Of a DNA stretch of 40,187 bases, positions 33,364 through 40,187 are shown piece by piece. A program made the position numbers and the translations under genes. This DNA is from Candidatus Heimdallarchaeota archaeon (GTDB lineage: Archaea > Asgardarchaeota > Heimdallarchaeia > Heimdallarchaeales > Heimdallarchaeaceae), in the NCBI GenBank assembly GCA_023270155.1, contig JAGLTB010000118.1, positions 1 through 40,187 of the forward strand, given 5' to 3'. Position 1 is the stretch's first letter. Every line of letters begins with the position of its first letter. Under the pieces are notes generated by a model. It saw only the letters and a program-made list of their open reading frames with translations. It had not been told where the DNA came from and searched no databases.

Positions 33364-33402
33364 GGTCACTTATTTTGAGGGTGGTGGTCACAAATTGGTC
33401 AC
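33364..33402 (-). repeat. Three helically phased GTGACCA repeats (candidate operator)
   Basis: On the minus strand GTGACC occurs at 33397-33402, 33386-33391 and 33364-33369, the first and third extended as GTGACCAAT. The starts are 11 and 22 bp apart, one and two helical turns, so all copies face the same side of DNA. They lie 27-65 bp before the start of the gene at 33337 and flank an A/T box (about 33372-33381). Such phasing is typical of cooperative transcription-factor sites. Confidence 0.55.
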
Positions 33403-33431
33403 ATTTAATACTTTTATGATGTAATTCTTAC

Positions 33432-34712
33432 TTAGTTATCATTTAAGTTTTCCTTCTTGACTTGAAACTTTCTCCTAATTAAAAAGAAAAGAACTATTGA
33501 AATTACTAATGTAATGATCGCATAAACCAGAGAATATCTCAGCATAATAAAAATCCCAAGTGGAGATGTATCTGCTAAAACTCCTAAAATGAGAATTCCT
33601 ACTGCCACGCCAGATATACTTATCGAACCAAATATACCATATGCAGCAGCTCTTCTCTCTTTTGACGTGAAATTAGCTACTAATGTATACATTGAAACTG
33701 CATAAAATGGATATAGCGGTACACTATAGAGAACCAACCCTAAAATTGCATTTCTAGGGAAAATCGTCATAAAGAGAAAAACTAAATTTTGAATGAAAAT
33801 ATATCCTACTGCAGTTTTAATAATTGCTTTATTTGTAGATATATTTCCAAAGAAAATAGAGATTGGGATGGCGATCATCGTTGTTGCAATCAAAAAAATA
33901 GAATAATGGATTCCTTTAACACTAAGAGTTTCAATGAAATATATGGAATTATAGGCCCAAAATCCTCCCATTGTACTCTGCAAGAAAAAAGCTAACACGA
34001 CTGTTATAGTGAATAATAAAGGAAAAGTTGCTATAGGGGGTGTTTTTCGATCTATTTTTTGATCATTGGTTTCTTGTTTTCGTTGTCTATTTTCCTTTAC
34101 TAAACTTGCTAAAATTACAGCAACGAGAAGACCAATAGAAGCTATTATTAGCTGAATATCCATAGCAGAATCACCAAACTTATCATAAATAGTGCCTGAA
34201 ATTGGGCTCATTATTATCCAAGCAACGCTAGTTATTGCAGTAATCTTTCCTAGAATTACTTCTTTCGGTTTATTTGTTACAGTCGTACCTAAGGCATAGT
34301 AATTAGCTGATTGAGCAGAACCAAAAAAATATCCTACAAAAATCATAACAAGAAATAAAGTTGGATTAGCTGAAAAAATCAAACTAAAGTACATCAATCC
34401 CATAAAAACTAATCCTCCAACAACAAACCACTTCATACCAAATTTATCAGCTAAAAAACCCCACAATAATGTTCCAATGATTATCATTGCGTTTGGAATT
34501 ACATTTACCAATCCTATTATTACAAATGATTCTACTTCGAATATTTGATTTAACCACAATGGAGCATATGGTGCAAAATTAGCTAAACCGATGTGATAGA
34601 AAAACATGCTAAAAATGACTAAAAACTCACTTCTCTCAAAACTCAGCCATTCTAAGATTTTTCTTTTTGTTTTATTATTTTCTTTATGTTCAATCCTTGA
34701 ATGGGAGTCCAT
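33432..34712 (-). CDS. MFS transporter (12 helices), complete
   Basis: This is a major facilitator superfamily transporter, 426 residues with twelve hydrophobic helices in two halves linked by a Lys/Gln-rich cytoplasmic loop (near 208-225). The loop 2-3 signature is GFLADKFGMKWF. The sequence APYAPLWLNQIFEVESF in the first extracellular loop recalls the nucleoside/sugar-type MFS_1 proteins (NupG-like), but the substrate is not predictable. Start ATG 34712. It is divergent from the PhoU-TrkA_C gene and unrelated to the split MFS at 304. Confidence 0.87.
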   Translation of the reverse strand: MDSHSRIEHKENNKTKRKILEWLSFERSEFLVIFSMFFYHIGLANFAPYAPLWLNQIFEVESFVIIGLVNVIPNAMIIIGTLLWGFLADKFGMKWFVVGGLVFMGLMYFSLIFSANPTLFLVMIFVGYFFGSAQSANYYALGTTVTNKPKEVILGKITAITSVAWIIMSPISGTIYDKFGDSAMDIQLIIASIGLLVAVILASLVKENRQRKQETNDQKIDRKTPPIATFPLLFTITVVLAFFLQSTMGGFWAYNSIYFIETLSVKGIHYSIFLIATTMIAIPISIFFGNISTNKAIIKTAVGYIFIQNLVFLFMTIFPRNAILGLVLYSVPLYPFYAVSMYTLVANFTSKERRAAAYGIFGSISISGVAVGILILGVLADTSPLGIFIMLRYSLVYAIITLVISIVLFFLIRRKFQVKKENLNDN

Positions 34713-34824
34713 ACTCCTTTTTAATGTAAGTACTTCTTAACTTTTATTTATACAAAATGATTAAAAAGCGAAAAGTTGATATTTATACAAGAATAAATCT
34801 TTCTGAAAGAGTGTTCGATCATCA

Positions 34825-36000
34825 ATGAACAGTGAAGAACCTGATAGTGTTAAAGACATCTTAATAGAAATGAAAACGCTCTCTGAGATATGTGTAGATT
34901 TAGCTTTTGCATCTCTCTTATATTCAGATAGAGTTGTAGCTGAACAAGTATTAGTTTTAGAAGAAAAAATCGATGATCTGTATAAGAAACTTCTAGACTA
35001 TTTATCCATGTCAATAAAGAGTCGGAGCCAAGCAGAACAACTTAGAATTTATTATGTTATAGGAGAAGCTAGCAACATAATTTCCGATTCAGCAGCAGAT
35101 ATGGCTTCTTTGGTACTATTGGATTACAAAATAAAGGATGAAATAAAATTAGTCCAGCAACATATGGATCAAATAGTGGATCTCGTTCCTTTGGAAGAAA
35201 CATCTATTTTGTGCGGAGAATCTGAATTATCATCTTGCATTCATGATATGTTAGGAGTTGACATTGTTGGTATAATTAGACCAGATAAAAAACTCTTGAC
35301 CAATTATGATGAGATATTGAAAGCTGGAGATTTGTTAATATTTCGAGGACCTTTTGAGAATGTTAACCATTTCATCCTATTAGCTAAAGGAAAGCATCAT
35401 TCCGTAGAACAAGCTAGAAAAGCAATAATTGAGCAAGGGGAAGTTACTCCTGATAAAGAGCTAAAGTATCACCAAGATTTGCTCGTTACCATGAAAGAAT
35501 CTGCTGAATTAGTTGTAGATTTAGCTTATCTTTATGCTTTTGAAGATCTACCAAAAATCAAGACTCTCATTTTATCAACTGAAGATAAAATAGATAAACT
35601 TCAGTATGAATTAATAGAAGAGGTACTGCGACTATTCAAACAAGATATGATTGGAAAGAAGACACTTATGGCATACCTTCGAATGGCAGATTCTTTTGAA
35701 GAGATTGCAGATGCTGCAATAAAAATTGCTTTCGGAGTATCAGCAAGACATAAACCTTACACAATTCTCGAAGAAGTTGTAGACGATTCATCAGAAGCTC
35801 TGGATTATATTCCAGTGACAAAAGATTCTCCTTACGTAGGTAAGACAGTAAAGGAAGCTGAGTACCTTGATGATTTCATGCAAATACTAGCTGTCCGTCA
35901 GAAAGGACAATATTTCCTTTTCCCTAAGGATGATGCAAAGATAAAAGCAGGAGATGGACTATTAATAAAAGAATATTCAAGTCCAGAAGATCCAGAATAA
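34825..36000 (+). CDS. Duplicated PhoU-TrkA_C protein, probable ion-transport regulator
   Basis: This 391-residue soluble protein is a tandem duplication. PhoU-like helical bundles lie at about 8-112 and 213-312; both contain an S-E-x-x-V-D-L-A-[FY] motif (LSEICVDLAF, SAELVVDLAY) followed by E-x-K-I-D-x-L. RCK C-terminal (TrkA_C) domains lie at about 118-192 and 315-388, each with the typical end A-G-D-x-L-[IL]. TrkA_C binds nucleotides or small ligands and gates potassium or other cation channels and antiporters. No channel gene is adjacent, so the partner is elsewhere. Start ATG 34825, divergent from the MFS gene. Confidence 0.82.
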   Translation: MNSEEPDSVKDILIEMKTLSEICVDLAFASLLYSDRVVAEQVLVLEEKIDDLYKKLLDYLSMSIKSRSQAEQLRIYYVIGEASNIISDSAADMASLVLLDYKIKDEIKLVQQHMDQIVDLVPLEETSILCGESELSSCIHDMLGVDIVGIIRPDKKLLTNYDEILKAGDLLIFRGPFENVNHFILLAKGKHHSVEQARKAIIEQGEVTPDKELKYHQDLLVTMKESAELVVDLAYLYAFEDLPKIKTLILSTEDKIDKLQYELIEEVLRLFKQDMIGKKTLMAYLRMADSFEEIADAAIKIAFGVSARHKPYTILEEVVDDSSEALDYIPVTKDSPYVGKTVKEAEYLDDFMQILAVRQKGQYFLFPKDDAKIKAGDGLLIKEYSSPEDPE

Positions 36001-36011
36001 CATTGATTCTT

Positions 36012-36842
36012 TCATAAATGAGAATTCAACCATTCCACTAAATCAGACAAAGCAGAATCTCTATTATTCTTGCCCTCTGTATACATCTCGTGTTTGCACC
36101 CTTTATAGATTTTTACTGTCTTGTCTTTGGGCTTTAAATCTGAATTCAATTCATCTAATCCAAGAACCATAGTATCAAGTTCTCCTTTCTGCATAAGCAC
36201 AGGGATTTGAATTTCACCAATCTTAGGTTTTATCTCTTTGTAATGGTCCATAAATGCTACACCCATTCCAGCTGAAGCAACTTTGTAGTTTATTAGAGGA
36301 TCATTAGTATAATCAGCAACAGATTCAGGATCAGATGAAATCTCATTTGGATCTAGGTTTGAAGCAGCTTTGAAAGAGGGATATATTTTTGCCATAACCC
36401 TTGCTAGTATTCGAAGTAAAGCTGGAATTTCCATAATATTTGTGCCTGTACCTGACAAAATCAGCCCTTGTAGCTCTTGTTGGTATTTGAGAGCATATCT
36501 CTGAGCAATGAAAGAACCCATTGAATGACCTACTATAAAAAATGGTAAATTAGGGTGTTTCTCCTTAATCATTTTAGTGAGTGTATAACAATCTTCTACA
36601 TACTCATCGAAAGACATTATGTGACTCCTTTTTCCCTCACTCTTTCCATGACCTCTATGATCATTTCCATAGACTATGAAATTCTCTGAAGTTAATCTTT
36701 CAATAAAATATTTGTATCGACCTATATGCTCGAATCCACCATGAAGAATTTGAATAATAGCTTTAGGTTCTTCAGGTATCCAAAATTTATAGAAAATCTT
36801 TAGATTTTTCAGCCCAGTAAAATAATCTTCTTTGTGTTCCAT
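36012..36842 (-). CDS. Alpha/beta hydrolase, monoacylglycerol-lipase-like
   Basis: This is a serine hydrolase of 276 residues (Hydrolase_4/lysophospholipase type). The oxyanion motif ILHGGFEHIGRY (32-43) and DHRGHGKSEG (61-70) are typical of monoacylglycerol lipases. The nucleophile elbow is GHSMG with S107. The acid is the Asp in QKGELDTMV and the base His is in GCKHEMYTE. Likely substrates are lipid esters; in an archaeon with ether lipids, fatty esters from outside or other esters are possible. No signal peptide. Start ATG 36842. Confidence 0.9.
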   Translation of the reverse strand: MEHKEDYFTGLKNLKIFYKFWIPEEPKAIIQILHGGFEHIGRYKYFIERLTSENFIVYGNDHRGHGKSEGKRSHIMSFDEYVEDCYTLTKMIKEKHPNLPFFIVGHSMGSFIAQRYALKYQQELQGLILSGTGTNIMEIPALLRILARVMAKIYPSFKAASNLDPNEISSDPESVADYTNDPLINYKVASAGMGVAFMDHYKEIKPKIGEIQIPVLMQKGELDTMVLGLDELNSDLKPKDKTVKIYKGCKHEMYTEGKNNRDSALSDLVEWLNSHL

Positions 36843-36957
36843 GCAAAATAAGATTGAATACTTATTATAAAATATTGCGTGAAAAAAGTATTTTCTGAAA
36901 TCTGTAACTTAGATATTCGGAATAGATAAAACCCGAGAAGGTAGAAATCTAACAAAG

Positions 36958-38034
36958 ATGAAGCTTATACACATAGAAACAATCATAAAGGATTCACAAT
37001 CTCTCTTATTAGGAAAGGGTCAATATTTGTCATTACGAGGTTACATTATCCGCAGAGTTCTATACATAGTACCTTTGATGTTAGGCATCACTCTGATGAA
37101 TTTCACTCTAATCAATATCTCACCAGGTGATCCAGTTATCATCAGACTTGGGCTAATTCATTGCGAATCAGAAGACTGCTATAATCGAGCGTATAACAGG
37201 GAAGCTATAAAGATGGGTTTACTGGATGAAACTTTGTATACTGTTCCTTGGTACACCAGATATTTCGACTTTGTGAGTGATTTATTACGATTCGATTTTG
37301 GAGATAGCTGGTATTATACAAAAGCAGGTAATGGAATACCAATAACCAAAATACTTGAAGATCATTTATTCTATAGCATTATACTCAATATAATCTCGTT
37401 TATTGTTTCTCTAGTATTATCAACTGCAATAGGAGTGGTTTCAGCAACCAGGATGAAATCCTTTTGGGATAGATCATTAACTATAGCAATGCTACTTGGA
37501 TATTCAATGCCTCTATTTTGGATAGCAAAGCTCCTAATGCTAGGATCTTACCAATTGTTCAATTTCACGGGGGTAACAAATAAGGATGCCTTTGTAAAAC
37601 CACTAATGCTAAATGGACAATTCTACAAATATCTGATTTTACCGACACTAGCGTTAACTCTAGGGCACCTTGTGTTTATGGCAAGACTAATGCGTTCGCA
37701 ACTTCTTGAGATTTTAAGACAGGATTATGTTGTAACAGCGAAAGCGAAAGGAGTATCAAAACGGGGAGTGGTATACAAGCATGCATTTAGAAATGGTCTG
37801 TTGCCCATTGTCACCATAATAGGCAACTCACTACCAGGATTACTGGGGGGGTCAGTTATGATCGAACGAGTCTTTGGTTGGCCTGGGATTGGAACTTACT
37901 TCCTTAATGCGGCGCTTTTTAGGGATTATCCTTTTATGATGGCTACGAATACGATCTTTCCATTTTTATTCCTAATTGCTAGGTTACTTACGGATATCAC
38001 GTATGTCTTTATCGACCCGAGAATTAAGTACTAA
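36958..38034 (+). CDS. OppB/DppB-type ABC permease (orphan)
   Basis: This is a peptide/oligosaccharide ABC transporter inner-membrane subunit, 358 residues. After a non-conserved N-terminal extension the family's opening appears: YIIRRVLYIVPLMLGITLMN with ISPGDPV. The EAA loop is RQDYVVTAKAKGVSKRGVVY, and the usual ending is VFGWPGIGTYFLNAA with FIDPRIKY. About six helices are present. Normally OppB is followed by OppC, OppD, OppF and a binding protein; here no other subunit lies on either side, so the gene is separated from its partners or part of a rearranged operon. Start ATG 36958. Confidence 0.9.
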   Translation: MKLIHIETIIKDSQSLLLGKGQYLSLRGYIIRRVLYIVPLMLGITLMNFTLINISPGDPVIIRLGLIHCESEDCYNRAYNREAIKMGLLDETLYTVPWYTRYFDFVSDLLRFDFGDSWYYTKAGNGIPITKILEDHLFYSIILNIISFIVSLVLSTAIGVVSATRMKSFWDRSLTIAMLLGYSMPLFWIAKLLMLGSYQLFNFTGVTNKDAFVKPLMLNGQFYKYLILPTLALTLGHLVFMARLMRSQLLEILRQDYVVTAKAKGVSKRGVVYKHAFRNGLLPIVTIIGNSLPGLLGGSVMIERVFGWPGIGTYFLNAALFRDYPFMMATNTIFPFLFLIARLLTDITYVFIDPRIKY

Positions 38035-38040
38035 TCCTTA

Positions 38041-38070
38041 ATTTTTTCTATTTTTCTTTTGTATTTTTAA
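38041..38070 (+). terminator. T-rich tract after the permease gene
   Basis: Repeated T runs (T6, T5, T4, T5) follow the stop at 38034, a probable archaeal terminator separating the permease from the next gene. Confidence 0.45.
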
Positions 38071-38127
38071 TAATAAAAAGTATCAAAAAATTAAAATTGA
38101 GGAAATTTTAACCACTTTAATGTAATC

Positions 38128-39840
38128 ATGAATATGAGCATTGGTAAATTGTTTAAAATGTTCTTACTTCCTTTCTTATGGATAGGAGGTATAGTTCTCT
38201 ATCTTGCTGTTGTACTTGCTAAATTCATCTTTCAGATCTATGAGATTCTTATCCCTCGAGGTTTACGTGAGCTTGTTCCCATTCTTAATCTCTGGAGAAA
38301 ATACCTGGTTTATATTTCCAACTTATTTTCTAGTAGTGAGAAAATGGAAATGATTAAGATTGAGGAGGAAATTGATGAATTAATTATCCGAGAGGATCGA
38401 ATAAATAAAGCATATCCTATCCAAAGAGGGGTTGGTGAAACCTATGATCATGTTCTCATCATAGTTGTTATTATTGTAGCTTCTCTGGTTTTAATTCAAA
38501 GCCAAACAACCAACTTTGATGCTCTATTAGATGCTATAACCAACAGATTTGAATTCTTCCAAAGACTTGGTGAAACTGCTCGATGGTTGCTACTCGCTGT
38601 AATCGCAATTATTGGTTCTACTGTTATGGGTATTCTTTCTTTTATTGCTACTATCACTGGTCCTATTTACAGTTTATTCCACAAATCAAGCTTAAGAATG
38701 GTCAAAATTGGTGCTTACAGATTTGCTTCAATTTATCAGAAAGTTGAGGATCTTTTTGCTCTTCCGTATCTAGCAAGCAAGGCAAGTTTCTCATTTTTTG
38801 ATGCACCCCCTATATCGCAGGAAACGTATGAGGAGTTTAAAATTGACCTAATAGGTGATTTGAAGAATCTGAGAAGAAGATTTACTAATATTCTAAATTT
38901 GGATCCTACATCTTTGTCAGACAAAGCCAAAGAGGTTTATCGAAGATTTCTCTCATCTAAAACAGAAGATCGTTTGGATATGACTCAAATTGAAGATTAT
39001 ATTTCACGTGCCTTTGCTCTTGAAATATGGCAAAAAGAGACATCTATGATACCTTGGCTAAAAGAACCTGGATTGGGTGCTTTTTCAAAAAAACACAATC
39101 TCTCTTACAGAGAAGCTAAGCAAACTTTTGATTTTGTTACTGTAAAACTCAAAGATAAATTCGTCTCCAAACCATTCTACAGTTCAATTTTACTTACAGG
39201 TGCACTGAAAGGTGTAATGGCAGTAGAAAATCGTTATGATATGCCGATGAGTGATATTGAATACAATCAGTTAGCTTTCTCTTTAGCACTTGGAGCTCAA
39301 AGATATATCTTGGATCACTTCACAAAACCCAAATTCAAACGAAGCTTAAGAATCAAATTACGAAATCTTTCTTATGGATTAGTGGTTCCTTACATAGAAC
39401 TCTTCGATGCCTTCGTATCTTATGGAAAACATATAGGAAGTCATCTGAAAAGAAGATTCGCTAAAGGATGGGGTAAAAGAGCTGGTTTATTTCTTGGAAC
39501 AAGATTTGCTGAAATTCAAAAGGGATTATTTTCTATTCTTTTGGAAGAAGATGAAAAGAAAGATAAAAAAGAGAAACAAAATTTAGCAGAAGCAAAAGAA
39601 GTTCTTAAGATGCTCTGGAAAGCTTTCTTATTTTTATTCAAAGTTATCCTTGCTCTACCTTTAAGTGTCTGGTATATGCTTAAGTTATTCTTCCAAATAT
39701 TCGTTAGCATCTGGAGATATAATCAACCAGAAGCTAAAAAGAAAAGGAATTTTGAAAAGGATTTAGCCAAAGAGACAATGGTTGCTATGTACGATGAAAT
39801 ATATTCAAAATTGGTTTTAGAAACTTACTACTATACTTGA
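38128..39840 (+). CDS. Unknown multi-domain membrane protein, paralogue of the gene at 20654
   Basis: This 570-residue protein belongs to the same unknown family as the one at 20654. It has hydrophobic helices at about 8-40, 108-125 and 153-182, a soluble middle, and a late hydrophobic stretch near 490-530 with basic flanks. Shared blocks in order: IPRGLRELVP, KAYPIQR, TGPIYSLFH, SFSFFDAPPIS (220-230) with ETYEEFK, LTGALKG, SDIEYNQLAFSLALG, and a C-terminal FEKDLAKETMVAMYDEIY. It lacks the acidic N-terminal extension of its paralogue. The function is unknown; the soluble core between membrane anchors is the conserved part. It lies just upstream of the TnpB element, which is on the opposite strand. 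Confidence 0.7.
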   Translation: MNMSIGKLFKMFLLPFLWIGGIVLYLAVVLAKFIFQIYEILIPRGLRELVPILNLWRKYLVYISNLFSSSEKMEMIKIEEEIDELIIREDRINKAYPIQRGVGETYDHVLIIVVIIVASLVLIQSQTTNFDALLDAITNRFEFFQRLGETARWLLLAVIAIIGSTVMGILSFIATITGPIYSLFHKSSLRMVKIGAYRFASIYQKVEDLFALPYLASKASFSFFDAPPISQETYEEFKIDLIGDLKNLRRRFTNILNLDPTSLSDKAKEVYRRFLSSKTEDRLDMTQIEDYISRAFALEIWQKETSMIPWLKEPGLGAFSKKHNLSYREAKQTFDFVTVKLKDKFVSKPFYSSILLTGALKGVMAVENRYDMPMSDIEYNQLAFSLALGAQRYILDHFTKPKFKRSLRIKLRNLSYGLVVPYIELFDAFVSYGKHIGSHLKRRFAKGWGKRAGLFLGTRFAEIQKGLFSILLEEDEKKDKKEKQNLAEAKEVLKMLWKAFLFLFKVILALPLSVWYMLKLFFQIFVSIWRYNQPEAKKKRNFEKDLAKETMVAMYDEIYSKLVLETYYYT

Positions 39841-39869
39841 GAACTAAAATTTATGATGTGTTGTTGTCA

Positions 39870-39888
39870 TCTTGTCATATTGACAAGA
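39870..39888. repeat. Perfect 8-bp hairpin near the TnpB element end
   Basis: TCTTGTCA and TGACAAGA are separated by TAT. It lies 26-45 nt beyond the TnpB stop. IS200/IS605 elements carry subterminal hairpins at their ends, so this is a candidate right-end hairpin. Confidence 0.45.
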
Positions 39889-39906
39889 AAGTTTAATATC
39901 TTTCTT
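39885..39906. repeat. Second hairpin overlapping the first
   Basis: Arms AAGAAAG (39885-39891) and CTTTCTT (39900-39906) pair around an 8-nt A/T loop. It shares bases 39885-39888 with the neighbouring hairpin, so the two cannot fully form at once. Confidence 0.35.
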
Positions 39907-39914
39907 AGAGTTCA

Positions 39915-40187
39915 TCATATAGAGCAAGGAAGCTGTTCTATACTCACTCTTAGTGGATACATCACGTATCCTCCTACCCCGTTCGCTGTGCGCTTAGGCA
40001 AAGCTTTCGGATCGCTTTTAACTAGAACATTGTAAGCTGCATTTACATCAGCATTGATCATATGTCCTTGGGCAGTTCTAAATAACCCTCGATGAATTCT
40101 TTTACCAGCATACTTCTGATGAAATTGGGGGAATTCATTATCAAGAAAACTGCATTTAGAAGTATATTCTTCAGGGATTGTTTCCAC
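39915..40187 (-). CDS. tnpB: TnpB (IS200/IS605 OrfB-type) nuclease, C-terminal fragment
   Basis: The frame is open at the window edge and gives the last 90 residues. EEYTSKCSFLDNE, AGKRIHRGLF and INADVNAAYNVL are the standard C-terminal TnpB block, with the catalytic RuvC Asp in NADVNAA. This is the subgroup in which the usual CxxC zinc ribbon is reduced to a single Cys (SKCS). TnpB is an RNA-guided DNA nuclease that keeps the transposon at its site. The codons after NVL (KALPKRTANGVGG...) overlap the presumed guide-RNA scaffold, which explains their poor conservation. The rest, and any tnpA, lies beyond the window. Confidence 0.87.
   Translation of the reverse strand: METIPEEYTSKCSFLDNEFPQFHQKYAGKRIHRGLFRTAQGHMINADVNAAYNVLVKSDPKALPKRTANGVGGYVMYPLRVSIEQLPCSI

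Larger units (their letters stand above)
39862..40010 (-). ncRNA. Candidate omega RNA (TnpB guide scaffold)
   Basis: In IS200/IS605-type elements the TnpB guide RNA comes from the 3' end of tnpB and the right end, on the same strand. Here the tnpB 3' end is more G/C-rich than its surroundings and contains a perfect hairpin GGATAC-N5-GTATCC (39955-39971), followed by the hairpins past the stop. The exact ends are not determined; the guide would lie at lower coordinates. Confidence 0.3.

Noticed and set aside
39853-40035. A 60-codon plus-strand ORF opposite the TnpB end
   Set aside because: It is the antisense of the TnpB C-terminus and the right-end hairpins. It has no recognisable protein features.
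1-40187. CRISPR arrays, tRNA or rRNA genes
   Set aside because: No regularly spaced repeats of 25-40 nt, no cloverleaf with a T-loop GGTTCGAAT-type core and no rRNA-like stretch were seen by eye. A covariance-model scan would be decisive.

Overview
The window looks like a chromosomal piece of an AT-rich archaeon. Most gene starts sit about 20-35 nt downstream of A/T boxes of the archaeal TATA type (leaderless or short-leader mRNAs). TTG and GTG starts are frequent. T-rich tracts follow several genes. The gene set also fits: an archaeal-type thiamine regulator (HTH + zinc-binding linker + ThiN-like domain), an archaemetzincin relative, winged-helix/membrane one-component regulators, and surface proteins held by a C-terminal helix. 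RNase III with a dsRNA-binding domain is uncommon in archaea. Together with the composition it makes an Asgard-like (for example Heimdallarchaeia) or similar mesophilic lineage plausible, but that is inference. No rRNA, tRNA or CRISPR array was seen.

Layout. 1-5.3 kb: the start of a TldD/PmbA-type gene (minus, cut by the window edge), an MFS exporter split by a frame change, a DsrE-like protein, a nicotinamidase-like hydrolase, a TsaC/Sua5 tRNA-modification enzyme, an SDR oxidoreductase and a winged-helix regulator. 5.4-11.5 kb: a 38-residue membrane ORF, then a compact thiamine locus: ThiR-like regulator, ThiB, ThiP, ThiQ and an APH-fold kinase likely to act on thiamine. thiP, thiQ and the kinase overlap by 4 nt each, and an inverted repeat before thiB is a candidate operator. 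11.6-19.4 kb: a membrane zinc-ribbon protein, a second APH-fold kinase, a large TPR protein, a cytochrome-b-like protein with two His pairs fused to a large exported region, an aldo/keto reductase, a stand-alone E2-type acyltransferase domain and a small helical protein.

19.4-29.4 kb: a DMT transporter, one member of an unknown membrane-protein pair (its paralogue is at 38.1 kb), an orphan N6-adenine DNA methyltransferase divergent from a YkgJ-type cysteine-cluster protein, an archaemetzincin homologue that has lost its catalytic residues, a small predicted beta-rich protein, RNase III, an alpha/alpha-toroid protein and an M19 dipeptidase. 29.4-36.8 kb: a winged-helix/membrane regulator with an exported partner, a surface protein with an EF-hand-like loop, a coiled-coil/winged-helix protein next to two small genes behind three helically phased GTGACCA repeats, an MFS transporter, a duplicated PhoU-TrkA_C protein and an alpha/beta hydrolase. 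36.9-40.2 kb: an orphan OppB-type permease, the second unknown membrane paralogue, and the C-terminal end of a TnpB transposon nuclease whose 3' end carries hairpins typical of an IS200/IS605 right end and omega RNA.

The best functional unit is thiamine uptake and salvage. The regulator senses a thiamine phosphate (family knowledge), ThiBPQ imports thiamine, and the kinase would trap it as thiamine phosphate. The most unusual single gene is the dead archaemetzincin at 25.8-26.2 kb.
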